DNA of 5,887 nt from an uncultured Eubacteriales bacterium (GCA_900313855.1 OMSZ01000021.1:1-5887); one strand, 5' to 3'; positions 1-5,887 are shown, numbered from the stretch's first letter. Program-made: numbers and translations. The notes: generated by a model not told the origin, from the sequence alone.

Positions 1-1033
1 AGGTCAGATAATATTTTAGATAATCCATTCCATAATCCTTAATAAAATCCTCTGCCGAATCATATTCATAGTCCTCATATACACCTTCGACAAACTCATT
101 CACATCATCATCAGAGACAGAGATATTCTCGGCTTTTGCGATAGCCTCTACCACCTGATGCTCATGCACCATAGCAAGAATATCCTCCTTCTTTGACGCA
201 TCATCGATTCCAATAAGCTCCTCATAAGCGGAAAGCTCCATGCCATACATGGCAGCCATCTGTTCATTACCGCTGTTATATTCTTCCTCACAATCAGAAT
301 ACATTTTCTTGTCATATCCCGAAAATGTTGAATTATCAATAATCTTCTGCATTATCTGCGAAACGCTTTCTGACTTATATTCGTCTTCCTTTTCCTGTAA
401 AAGCTGTTCCTTCAAAGCAGTCTCATACTCTGCAACACTATTATATTCAAGCTTTTCCTTGACAAATTCATCATTATATTCAGGTGTATTCTCAACCGAA
501 ATACTGTTAAGCGTTACTTCGAATTCTCCGGTTTTTCCTACCGCATCCTCATCAGCGTAATCGTCAGTAAATGTGACAGAAACCGTTTTCTTCTCTCCCT
601 TTTTCATTCCCACAAGGGCTTTCTCTATTTCAGGATAGATATATTCTTCACCTAAAACAACATCCTCCTCATATCCCGAATACGGATCATCACTTTCAAC
701 CTCTTCCTCATCATCAGAGGCCTCAGACTCATCACTATCCTCATCATCGGAGGTATCTGACTCATAAGGCTTACCATCAAACTTGGTTATAACATAGTCA
801 ACATTAACCATGTCACCATCTACTGCCGCACGATCCGTCACCTCATCATAAGTAACATAATCATACATCATTTCCTCAACGGCATCTTTGACCTCCTGGT
901 CACTTATTTCGCAGATAACCTTTTCTGCCTCAATTCCTTTATACTCCCCAAGCTTAACATAGTTGCCGCCGCAACCGGTAAGCATTGCTAAAACGCATAT
1001 TCCGGCAAGTCCTTTTACGATATTTTTCTTCAT
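1..1033 (-). CDS. Lipoprotein with FKBP/trigger-factor-like domain (C-terminal end beyond the window)
   Basis: The reading frame is open for 344 codons from ATG at 1033 and has no stop before the left edge, so the C-terminus is missing. AAGGAG lies 6 nt before the start. Residues 1-21 form a lipoprotein signal: basic MKKN, a hydrophobic stretch, then the lipobox L-T-G-C with Cys21 as the lipidation site. Residues about 68-180 resemble the FKBP domain of trigger factor: R-A-A-V-D-G-D-M-V-N-V-D-Y, then G-M-K-K-G-E, V-T-F-T-D-D-Y and G-K-T-G-E-F-E-V. From about 184 the protein is charged and helical, like the trigger-factor C-terminal domain. The ribosome-binding domain is absent. The predicted role is a surface-anchored peptidyl-prolyl isomerase or chaperone, comparable to PrsA. 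The usual P-G-F-E of the active-site region reads P-E-I-E, and an acidic insertion (residues 91-124) interrupts the domain, so isomerase activity is uncertain. It is probably the last gene seen of the minus-strand operon, 24 nt after the glycosyltransferase. Confidence 0.85.
   Translation of the reverse strand, partial: MKKNIVKGLAGICVLAMLTGCGGNYVKLGEYKGIEAEKVICEISDQEVKDAVEEMMYDYVTYDEVTDRAAVDGDMVNVDYVITKFDGKPYESDTSDDEDSDESEASDDEEEVESDDPYSGYEEDVVLGEEYIYPEIEKALVGMKKGEKKTVSVTFTDDYADEDAVGKTGEFEVTLNSISVENTPEYNDEFVKEKLEYNSVAEYETALKEQLLQEKEDEYKSESVSQIMQKIIDNSTFSGYDKKMYSDCEEEYNSGNEQMAAMYGMELSAYEELIGIDDASKKEDILAMVHEHQVVEAIAKAENISVSDDDVNEFVEGVYEDYEYDSAEDFIKDYGMDYLKYYLT
705..770 (-). repeat. 33-bp imperfect tandem duplication coding an acidic stretch
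   Basis: Two adjacent 33-bp units (705-737 and 738-770) share a 16-bp block, TCCTCATCATCRGAGG on the plus strand, with one mismatch, and later GACTCAT. They encode two 11-residue units in the lipoprotein, ESDTSDDEDSD and ESEASDDEEEV, with six identical positions. The length is a multiple of three and keeps the frame. It looks like an in-frame duplication that lengthened an acidic loop in the FKBP-like domain. Confidence 0.6.
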
Positions 1034-1057
1034 ATTATTCTCCTTTTTAATACCATG

Positions 1058-3154
1058 CTAGTTAAGAACTCTATCATGTTTCCCCGTAATTGTAAAGTAA
1101 ATTTCATACCACTCTTTTCTCGTCAGATTGACTCCTGACGCCTCACAAATACTCTTAATATCTTCGATATCAGTAACATCTACAGCAACCTGAAGCTTAG
1201 CCGGATGCCGCATAGTCCATGCGATCGCTATCGCTTTATCGGACACCTTATACTCATCCGAAAGTGACGCCAAAACCTTCTTAGTATCCTCTGATAGAAA
1301 ATCCCCCGGAAGCGCATCCGTTGCCTGAACAGTAACTTCGAACAGACCACATCTGTCAACAAGCTTAAGTGATTCATCAATCACCTCACCCGATGCTACC
1401 CCGCACGAGAATCTGTTGATAAGAAATGTTTCCTTACACGCCGACTGCAAAAGCGCCATCTGCTCCGCATCAAAATGACTCAGCCCGAACTGTCTCACCT
1501 TACCGCTTTTCTGCAATTGGTTAATAGTATCAGCCACCTCATTGACATCCATAAGGTAATCAGGTTTCCCGAGCAATAATATATCAATACAGTCAACCTG
1601 CAATCTTCTCAAGCTGTCTTCGACAGAAGATAAAATGTGCGCGCCCGACAGATCATAATATCCGTTGTAGCTGCCGCATTTTGTCTGTATTCTCATACGC
1701 TGCCGCATGCCCTTGTTCTCGGTTATAACCCTGCCAAACATCTCCTCACAGCGTCCATTGCCGTAATTCGGAGCAAGATCATACATTGTTATTCCCTGCT
1801 CTAAGGAGGTATCCACTAATTTGACGGCATCACTGTATGAAAGCTTATCAAGGTTCTTAAGGCAGAGAGCAAGCCTGCTCGCATCCATATCGGAATTACC
1901 GAGGATCATTGCCATATCTCCGCCAAGCGGTTTAACGCCCGTTCTCTCATACCCTATCTTACCGGCAACCTTATTAGCCATCCTGATAAGCATATTTCTA
2001 TGGTTCTTCGTTACGTGATAGTAAATGTTCTCAACCTTTGCTGCAAACTGTTCGGTAGAAAACTTTTCCACGCTCTGTAACGCCTTACTTCTATAATCTA
2101 TATGCTCGCCATTCCAAAGAACCGCATTAATCCCCGATACAAATGACTGCTCGTCTTCAAACTCATAACCGTTTTCCCCGTTAAACAAAACTCCGTCAAG
2201 ACAGGGATCCTTTCTCGCAACCACAGGCACTCCGGAAGCCAGCGCTTCAATGTAAGTCAGCCCCTGCGTCTCGCTCGTTGATGAAGACACAAACACGTCA
2301 CCTAACTGATAGTAATGATTGATCTCATCCCATGGCTTTGCTCCGGCAAATATCATCTGCTTCCTGTTCTTCAAGCCTTTGGCTTTCTTTTCCAAAGCAC
2401 TCTTATGCGGACCGTCACCAACCACAAGAAATGTTACTTTATCCTGCTCCTCCATATAATCATCGAGATAATCCATCAGTTCATCAATGTTTTTCTCCTC
2501 GGATACTCTGCCAAGATATAATACGACTTTATTACCCTTTGGAATCCCCAGGGATGCCTTGAGCTTTTCCTTGTCATAGCTGCTATCCCACTTCTGGAAT
2601 TTTGAAAGATCGATTCCTGTAGGGATAACATTTATCTCAGGCTTAACCTTATATCTTTTCATCAGCTCCGCAACCTTCTCTGTAGGAACTATAAGTTCCT
2701 CTGCGCCGCGTACGCTGAACTTGCTGTACATTTTGGCAAACTGCTTTGCTCTCTTATCACTTGAGATATACTTCTTAAGATAATGAGCATAGTCCTCATA
2801 TATAGTATGATAAGTATGCACTACCGGGACAAAAAGCTCATGTGCCATGATCCTTCCGAACATTCCTATCGCAAACTCGGTATTAGTATGAATGATATCA
2901 AGCTTCATTTTATGAATCTGTAATGCGATCTTAGGATGATATAACAGTCCTAATCTTCTTTCGGGAACAAATGAAACCGCCTTTGAAGGAACCCTGAAAA
3001 CCCCCTTTTCGTTAGCAGGCGCTCCCGGCGTCTTGGTAGTTATCACATATACATTATGGCCTCTCTTTTCCAGCTCCTTTTTCAAAAGGAATACTGAATT
3101 GGCCACCCCATTTAATTCCGGATAATAAGTATCCGTAAACAACCCGATATTCAT
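1058..3154 (-). CDS. Fusion protein: GT4 lipid glucosyltransferase + degenerate YdhF-type aldo/keto reductase domain
   Basis: The protein has 698 residues. It starts at ATG 3154 with AAGGAG 9 nt upstream and ends at TAG. Residues 1-385 are a complete GT-B glycosyltransferase of family 4: N-terminal FTDTYYPELNGV, a V-V-H-T-Y-H-T-I-Y-E-D-Y segment (111-122) typical of diacylglycerol glucosyltransferases, L-G-R-V-S-E-E-K-N (214-222) with the Arg/Lys pair that contacts the nucleotide diphosphate, V-G-D-G-P (245-249), and an E-x7-E motif at Glu295 and Glu303. Such enzymes are usually about 400 residues long and move glucose from UDP-glucose to diacylglycerol at the inner membrane face; the exact acceptor here is inferred. 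A basic linker (about 385-410) leads to residues 412-698, which resemble YdhF-type aldo/keto reductases: Y-D-L-A-P-N-Y-G (458-465), T-K-C-G (491-494), K-P-D-Y-L-M-D, S-G-K-V-R-Q-F-G-L-S and the ending L-T-R-K-E-W-Y-E-I-Y. Asp459, Tyr464 and Lys492 of the tetrad are present, but the histidine position is Gly529. The reductase half is therefore probably not catalytic. It sits 45 nt after the HD-GYP gene, in an operon. Confidence 0.9.
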   Translation of the reverse strand: MNIGLFTDTYYPELNGVANSVFLLKKELEKRGHNVYVITTKTPGAPANEKGVFRVPSKAVSFVPERRLGLLYHPKIALQIHKMKLDIIHTNTEFAIGMFGRIMAHELFVPVVHTYHTIYEDYAHYLKKYISSDKRAKQFAKMYSKFSVRGAEELIVPTEKVAELMKRYKVKPEINVIPTGIDLSKFQKWDSSYDKEKLKASLGIPKGNKVVLYLGRVSEEKNIDELMDYLDDYMEEQDKVTFLVVGDGPHKSALEKKAKGLKNRKQMIFAGAKPWDEINHYYQLGDVFVSSSTSETQGLTYIEALASGVPVVARKDPCLDGVLFNGENGYEFEDEQSFVSGINAVLWNGEHIDYRSKALQSVEKFSTEQFAAKVENIYYHVTKNHRNMLIRMANKVAGKIGYERTGVKPLGGDMAMILGNSDMDASRLALCLKNLDKLSYSDAVKLVDTSLEQGITMYDLAPNYGNGRCEEMFGRVITENKGMRQRMRIQTKCGSYNGYYDLSGAHILSSVEDSLRRLQVDCIDILLLGKPDYLMDVNEVADTINQLQKSGKVRQFGLSHFDAEQMALLQSACKETFLINRFSCGVASGEVIDESLKLVDRCGLFEVTVQATDALPGDFLSEDTKKVLASLSDEYKVSDKAIAIAWTMRHPAKLQVAVDVTDIEDIKSICEASGVNLTRKEWYEIYFTITGKHDRVLN
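1907..1921 (-). promoter_or_regulatory. Internal Shine-Dalgarno-like site and ATG at the reductase domain boundary
   Basis: Inside the fusion gene, GGAG (1921-1918) lies 8 nt before the in-frame ATG of Met416 (1909-1907). Another ATG, Met414, lies at 1915-1913. Ordinary YdhF proteins start at about this point of the alignment. The site could make a separate 283-residue reductase-like protein, or be a trace of a once-separate gene. GGAG can also arise by chance from the Gly-Gly-Asp codons here, so the evidence is weak. Confidence 0.25.
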
Positions 3155-3199
3155 ATACCCATTCTCCTTTTTATAACATTCTGATCTTTTAACATCATA

Positions 3200-3814
3200 T
3201 TATGCAGACTTATACAAAACCCCTTCCAATTCCCATCTGCATTCCTCAAGGCACCGCACCATTTTGGGAGATATGCCTCCGCATTCCCCATTGACGATCA
3301 TATAAAACGCTCTGCCCGGATCTATCTTTTCCTTAAAATTATGATGCACCAACGTGTCATAAATATCCGCAATCCCAACAATCTGTGCCTCAACCGGGAT
3401 CTTATCCGCTTTTATTCCATAAGGATATCCGCTCCCGTCATATTTCTCATGATGATACACGCATACGTTATAGCATATACGTTCAAAGTCCTTGTCCCTT
3501 CCGTTTGATAAAGACTTGATAACCTGTCCCCCTTTGATCGTATGCTTCTTATATAGTGAGAACTCATACATAGACATTATCCCTGCTTTATCCAAAAGAC
3601 CGTCCGGCATCGAAAGCTTGCCAATATCATGAATTGATGCCGCTAATGCTATCAGCTTCTGTTTTTCCGTTGTCATCCTTGAATTACGAAAGAGCTTTGA
3701 ATAGCTTTCTGCAAGTATTGCCGAATACTGCTGAACATACCACATATGTTCCCTGCTCTCCACACTGCCCTGAACTATCATATCATTTAATAGATTAATG
3801 TAACTGTTATTCAT
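3200..3814 (-). CDS. Stand-alone HD-GYP domain phosphohydrolase (predicted cyclic-dinucleotide phosphodiesterase)
   Basis: The protein has 204 residues and consists almost entirely of one HD-GYP domain, with no receiver, PAS or membrane segment. Visible metal and catalytic residues in order are His23, the H-D-I-G-K motif (His62, Asp63, Lys66), His91, His121-His122 in H-H-E-K-Y-D-G-S-G-Y-P (121-131), and Asp150 and Asp153 in A-D-I-Y-D-T-L. HD-GYP proteins with this set typically cleave c-di-GMP or related cyclic dinucleotides; the substrate cannot be read from the sequence. The segment after A-D-I-Y-D reads T-L-V-H-H-N-F instead of the usual A-L-T-S-x-R-P-Y, so the C-terminal part is divergent. 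The start at ATG 3814 lies 10 nt after the EcsC stop. Its only Shine-Dalgarno candidate, a weak AGG, overlaps that stop codon, suggesting translational coupling. It is a cytoplasmic protein of the minus-strand operon. Confidence 0.88.
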   Translation of the reverse strand: MNNSYINLLNDMIVQGSVESREHMWYVQQYSAILAESYSKLFRNSRMTTEKQKLIALAASIHDIGKLSMPDGLLDKAGIMSMYEFSLYKKHTIKGGQVIKSLSNGRDKDFERICYNVCVYHHEKYDGSGYPYGIKADKIPVEAQIVGIADIYDTLVHHNFKEKIDPGRAFYMIVNGECGGISPKMVRCLEECRWELEGVLYKSA

Positions 3815-3824
3815 CTGCCAAAAC

Positions 3825-4628
3825 CTATTCCATATATTTAAGCAAAAATCTTCTCTTATATTTCAACACCGCGTAATCTGTTATCTTCTTAAGACATGTG
3901 ACATCATTCATTCCACCGACAATACCTATTATTGCTTTTCCCTGAACAAACTTGCCGTATAACAGCTCTCTTGAAAGCGCTTCTGCGGAGGTGTCGATCT
4001 GCCTTGTTATCATAAGTCTGACAACATACTCGTCATCCCCACTTTCCTCCTCCGAATCCATAATCTCTATAAGCTTATTAATCTCTTTGTTCTTCTTGCG
4101 AAGCTCGTCTCCACTCTTCAACGCCCCATCAATTATATTAAGAATAAAGAGCTTCTCCTGAGGAGAGGTATAACCAAAACCAAAGCTTATCGCAATCTCA
4201 TATATGCTCTTTAACATAACGGAAACAAATATCGGAATATCAGGAATACCCATTCCCGCAAGTCCCAGAGCAAGTCCCTCAACACCGGAGATGGCAAGAT
4301 TCTTCCCCATCGTGTATTTTGCCTGCCTGTCAAAACGTCTAACACCTGCAGCTGTAAAGCCTTCGCGCCTCATCTTTTTTGATGAATGCTTAAATGTGCT
4401 TTTCTGCGCATCCTTTTTGTATGTCTTTTCTATTATTCCTGTTCCCTTTTGAAACACCATAAAAAACGCTTTGCAAAAAGCCGATTCCAACGTCCTCTGC
4501 AAAGACACAGGAACCTTACGCCGCACAAAGCGTACCCATCCGGGGGTTTTATCCATTATATGTCTGGTAAGATATGATTCCTCTTTTAAATTCTGTAATC
4601 TCCATTCATTTTCCCAGGAAAAACTCAT
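3825..4628 (-). CDS. EcsC-family protein
   Basis: With the start at ATG 4628 the protein has 267 residues (MSFSWENEW...). The EcsC family is recognised from a glycine-rich hydrophobic segment G-L-A-L-G-L-A-G-M-G-I-P-D-I-P-I-F (118-134), followed by F-G-F-G-Y-T-S-P-Q-E-K, and a C-terminal K-A-I-I-G-I-V-G-G-M-N-D (231-242) with Y-K-R-R-F-L (257-262). The family is named after EcsC of the Bacillus ecs cluster; its biochemical function is not established. Residues about 30-105 are very basic and the glycine-rich segment could associate with the membrane. The start was chosen because AAAAGGA (4643-4637) lies 9 nt upstream. The frame stays open to a TTG at 4667, but that codon overlaps the predicted -10 box. 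ATG 4649 is possible but has no clear Shine-Dalgarno. It is the first gene of the minus-strand operon. Confidence 0.82.
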   Translation of the reverse strand: MSFSWENEWRLQNLKEESYLTRHIMDKTPGWVRFVRRKVPVSLQRTLESAFCKAFFMVFQKGTGIIEKTYKKDAQKSTFKHSSKKMRREGFTAAGVRRFDRQAKYTMGKNLAISGVEGLALGLAGMGIPDIPIFVSVMLKSIYEIAISFGFGYTSPQEKLFILNIIDGALKSGDELRKKNKEINKLIEIMDSEEESGDDEYVVRLMITRQIDTSAEALSRELLYGKFVQGKAIIGIVGGMNDVTCLKKITDYAVLKYKRRFLLKYME

Positions 4629-4663
4629 GCAAATCATCCTTTTATCCATTGATAATAACAAAA

Positions 4664-4708
4664 ACAAGTATAACTGTTTATGGTATATTTTACAAGTATA
4701 AATGTTTA
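4664..4708. repeat. Two copies of a 17-bp direct repeat, operator-like
   Basis: ACAAGTATAACTGTTTA (4664-4680) and ACAAGTATAAATGTTTA (4692-4708) differ at one base and are 28 bp apart. Each has partial dyad symmetry (ACA...TGT; the first copy extends to AAACA...TGTTT). The first copy covers the -10 box of the minus-strand promoter and the second overlaps its -35 box. This is what paired binding sites of a repressor would look like; no regulator gene is visible in the window. Confidence 0.5.
4667..4695 (-). promoter_or_regulatory. Predicted sigma-A promoter of the ecsC-family operon
   Basis: On the minus strand TTGTAA (4695-4690) is followed after 17 nt by TATACT (4672-4667). Transcription would start near 4660 and give a leader of about 30 nt before ATG 4628. 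The -10 matches the consensus at five of six bases and the -35 at four. Confidence 0.6.
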
Positions 4709-4722
4709 TCCGAATTCCCGTC

Positions 4723-4751
4723 TTGACACAGAGATAAACTATCTATACAAT
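4723..4751 (+). promoter_or_regulatory. Predicted sigma-A promoter of the EamA transporter gene
   Basis: A perfect -35 TTGACA (4723-4728) is followed after 17 nt by TACAAT (4746-4751), five of six consensus bases. Transcription would start near 4758, leaving a leader of about 80 nt. The spacer contains the inverted repeat AGATA-AAC-TATCT (4732-4744), a possible operator. The -35 boxes of the two divergent promoters are 27 bp apart. Confidence 0.75.
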
Positions 4752-4762
4752 GTCAATATTGC

Positions 4763-4801
4763 TGTCGGAAAGCCGAACTTTTTATCGTTAAGTTTCCGAC
4801 A
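4763..4801 (+). promoter_or_regulatory. Structured 5' leader hairpin of the transporter mRNA
   Basis: TGTCGGAAA (4763-4771) pairs perfectly with TTTCCGACA (4793-4801) around a 21-nt loop. Two other pairings compete or nest: TCGG-AAAG-CCGA (4765-4776), and AACTT (4776-4780) with AAGTT (4790-4794). No U-tract follows, so it is not a simple terminator. The ribosome site (AAAGGT, 4826-4831) lies outside the stem. It matches no riboswitch class I recognise; it could be a regulatory leader, an mRNA-stabilising hairpin, or a protein-binding dyad. Confidence 0.45.
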
Positions 4802-4837
4802 TTTATCAATACTTAATTACAATCGAAAGGTCAAATA

Positions 4838-5881
4838 ATGGGAAATACCGATCATAAAACCACAAGTTTAAAAGGTGTATTCATTCTTCTCTTAACTGCA
4901 TTTATATGGGGAACCTCCTTTGTTGCCCAGAGCTTAGGCATGGAGAAAATAGAAGCATTTACATTCAACGGAATAAGAACTGTCATGGGAGGCTTGTTTC
5001 TTCTTCCGATAATTATTATAAGGGAAATGTATTATCGTAGAAAAACCGGAATGAGCAACGACGCTATTCCAGGCAAAGCTTCAGGTACAGACATTGATCA
5101 AAGCAAAAACAAAAATGCAGGTACAAGCAATAACAACAAGGTTACAACCGGCAATACGAAAGGTACCGACAATCCGGCAAAGCGTCAGAACATTTTTACG
5201 AAAAAGGCTTTGCGTTATGGAATAGTCTTAGGACTTGTATTTTTCGTTGCCAGTAATTTTCAGCAGTTTGCCTTCTACTATTCAACTGCGGGAAAGATTG
5301 CATTTATAACATCACTATATATGTTCTTCGTACCGATAATAGGATTGTTTATTAGAAAAAGGGTTCCGTTGATTACCTGGATATGCGTGGTTTGCGGATT
5401 TATCGGAACGTATTTTCTATGTATAAAGCCGGGACAGACATTCGAGATCAACAGAGGTGATTTCTTAGCGCTTTTGTGTGCATTTTTCTACGCAATTCAT
5501 ATTCTTTGTGTTGAGAAATTCTCCAGGGAGGTGGACGGCACTCTGCTTTCCTGCCTGCAGTTCTTTGTCGGCGGAGGTATTTCGATCATAATGATGTTCA
5601 TTTTTGAAACTCCGGTGATAACTGACATACTTGCAGCAGGAAAACCACTTCTTTATTCAGGAATAATGAGCTGCGGCATCGCCTATACCTTTCAGATAAT
5701 CGGACAGCAATATACGGAAGCTACCATAGCATCACTTCTTATGTGCATGGAATCGGTATTCGCGGTATTATCCTCTGCCATCATCCTTAATGAATTCTTA
5801 ACCGGACGTGAAATTATCGGTTGTGTGATAATGTTTATTGCTATCATCATTTCCCAGATTTCTACTGCTAAAAACAAATAG
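4838..5881 (+). CDS. EamA-family (DMT superfamily) transporter with hydrophilic insertion
   Basis: The protein has 347 residues, starting at ATG 4838 with AAAGG 8 nt upstream and ending at TAG 5881. It has two EamA repeats and about ten membrane helices, near residues 12-31, 40-61, 126-142, 150-171, 178-196, 208-226, 235-255, 268-288, 297-317 and 325-343. Family signatures include A-F-I-W-G-T-S-F-V-A (21-30) early in repeat one and a short polar loop before L-A-L-L-C-A-F-F-Y-A-I-H (210-221) opening repeat two. EamA proteins export or import metabolites such as amino acids or other small molecules; the substrate cannot be told. Usual length is about 290-300 residues. The excess comes from a low-complexity stretch at about 67-119, rich in Lys, Asn, Thr and Gly, between helices 2 and 3. 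The gene is divergent from the operon and has its own strong promoter. Confidence 0.9.
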   Translation: MGNTDHKTTSLKGVFILLLTAFIWGTSFVAQSLGMEKIEAFTFNGIRTVMGGLFLLPIIIIREMYYRRKTGMSNDAIPGKASGTDIDQSKNKNAGTSNNNKVTTGNTKGTDNPAKRQNIFTKKALRYGIVLGLVFFVASNFQQFAFYYSTAGKIAFITSLYMFFVPIIGLFIRKRVPLITWICVVCGFIGTYFLCIKPGQTFEINRGDFLALLCAFFYAIHILCVEKFSREVDGTLLSCLQFFVGGGISIIMMFIFETPVITDILAAGKPLLYSGIMSCGIAYTFQIIGQQYTEATIASLLMCMESVFAVLSSAIILNEFLTGREIIGCVIMFIAIIISQISTAKNK

Positions 5882-5887
5882 TAAAAA

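Noticed and set aside
148..339. Minus-strand 63-codon frame
   Set aside because: It is an alternative frame inside the lipoprotein gene, with no ribosome site and no recognisable product.
240..560. Plus-strand open frame of 106 codons
   Set aside because: It lies wholly opposite the lipoprotein gene, whose frame is clearly coding. The Ser-rich, low-complexity product reflects antisense of acidic codons.
1821..2562. Three plus-strand frames of 65-76 codons opposite the fusion gene
   Set aside because: They are antisense shadows of the glycosyltransferase/reductase coding sequence, without ribosome sites or recognisable domains.
3155..3199. Separate promoter or terminator in the 45-nt gap before the fusion gene
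   Set aside because: I see only A/T-rich sequence and the ribosome site; there is no convincing -35/-10 pair or GC-rich hairpin.
4629..4667. Longer EcsC reading frame beginning at TTG 4667 (280 residues)
   Set aside because: The TTG lies within the predicted -10 box, has no Shine-Dalgarno, and adds residues without family similarity. ATG 4628 has AAAAGGA at good spacing.
3952..4701. Four plus-strand frames opposite the EcsC gene
   Set aside because: They overlap each other and the coding strand of a recognised family, and have Ser- or Cys-rich unlikely products.
4763..4801. Leader hairpin as an intrinsic terminator
   Set aside because: No run of U follows the stem, and the stem is broken by a long loop.
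5692..5877. Minus-strand 61-codon frame in the transporter gene
   Set aside because: It is antisense to conserved membrane helices 8-10 and has no start signals.

Overview
The window looks like the chromosome of a low-to-moderate GC Gram-positive anaerobe. The Lachnospiraceae (a Butyrivibrio- or Roseburia-like Clostridia) are my best guess. Reasons are the AAGGAG-type Shine-Dalgarno sites, the A/T-rich codon use, a trigger-factor-like lipoprotein, a processive-type lipid glucosyltransferase, and an EcsC protein next to an HD-GYP protein. This is inference from protein style, not from a marker gene. Nothing in the window is a phage, transposon, CRISPR, rRNA or tRNA element.

Layout. Positions 1-4628 hold four minus-strand genes, read right to left: an EcsC-family protein (4628-3825), a stand-alone HD-GYP domain protein (3814-3200), a 698-residue fusion of a family-4 glycosyltransferase with a YdhF-type aldo/keto reductase domain (3154-1058), and a lipoprotein with an FKBP/trigger-factor-like domain (from 1033, running off the left edge). 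The gaps are 10, 45 and 24 nt with no terminator-like hairpin, so they are probably one operon. Positions 4629-4837 are a divergent control region with a promoter for each direction, a 17-bp direct repeat straddling the minus-strand promoter, and a structured leader for the plus-strand gene. Positions 4838-5881 hold one plus-strand gene, an EamA-type ten-helix transporter with an unusual hydrophilic insertion.

How the genes may work together (inference). The glycosyltransferase half resembles enzymes that glucosylate diacylglycerol in the membrane. The lipoprotein would act outside the membrane as a folding factor. The HD-GYP protein would hydrolyse a cyclic dinucleotide. The minus-strand operon therefore looks like a cell-envelope module with a signalling component. 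The transporter is divergent and may or may not be functionally tied to it.

The most interesting item is the glycosyltransferase-aldo/keto reductase fusion. Its reductase half keeps the fold signature and three of four catalytic residues, but has lost the catalytic histidine and several cofactor-contact residues, so it looks like a pseudoenzyme domain attached to a lipid glycosyltransferase. A Shine-Dalgarno-like site sits exactly at the domain boundary.
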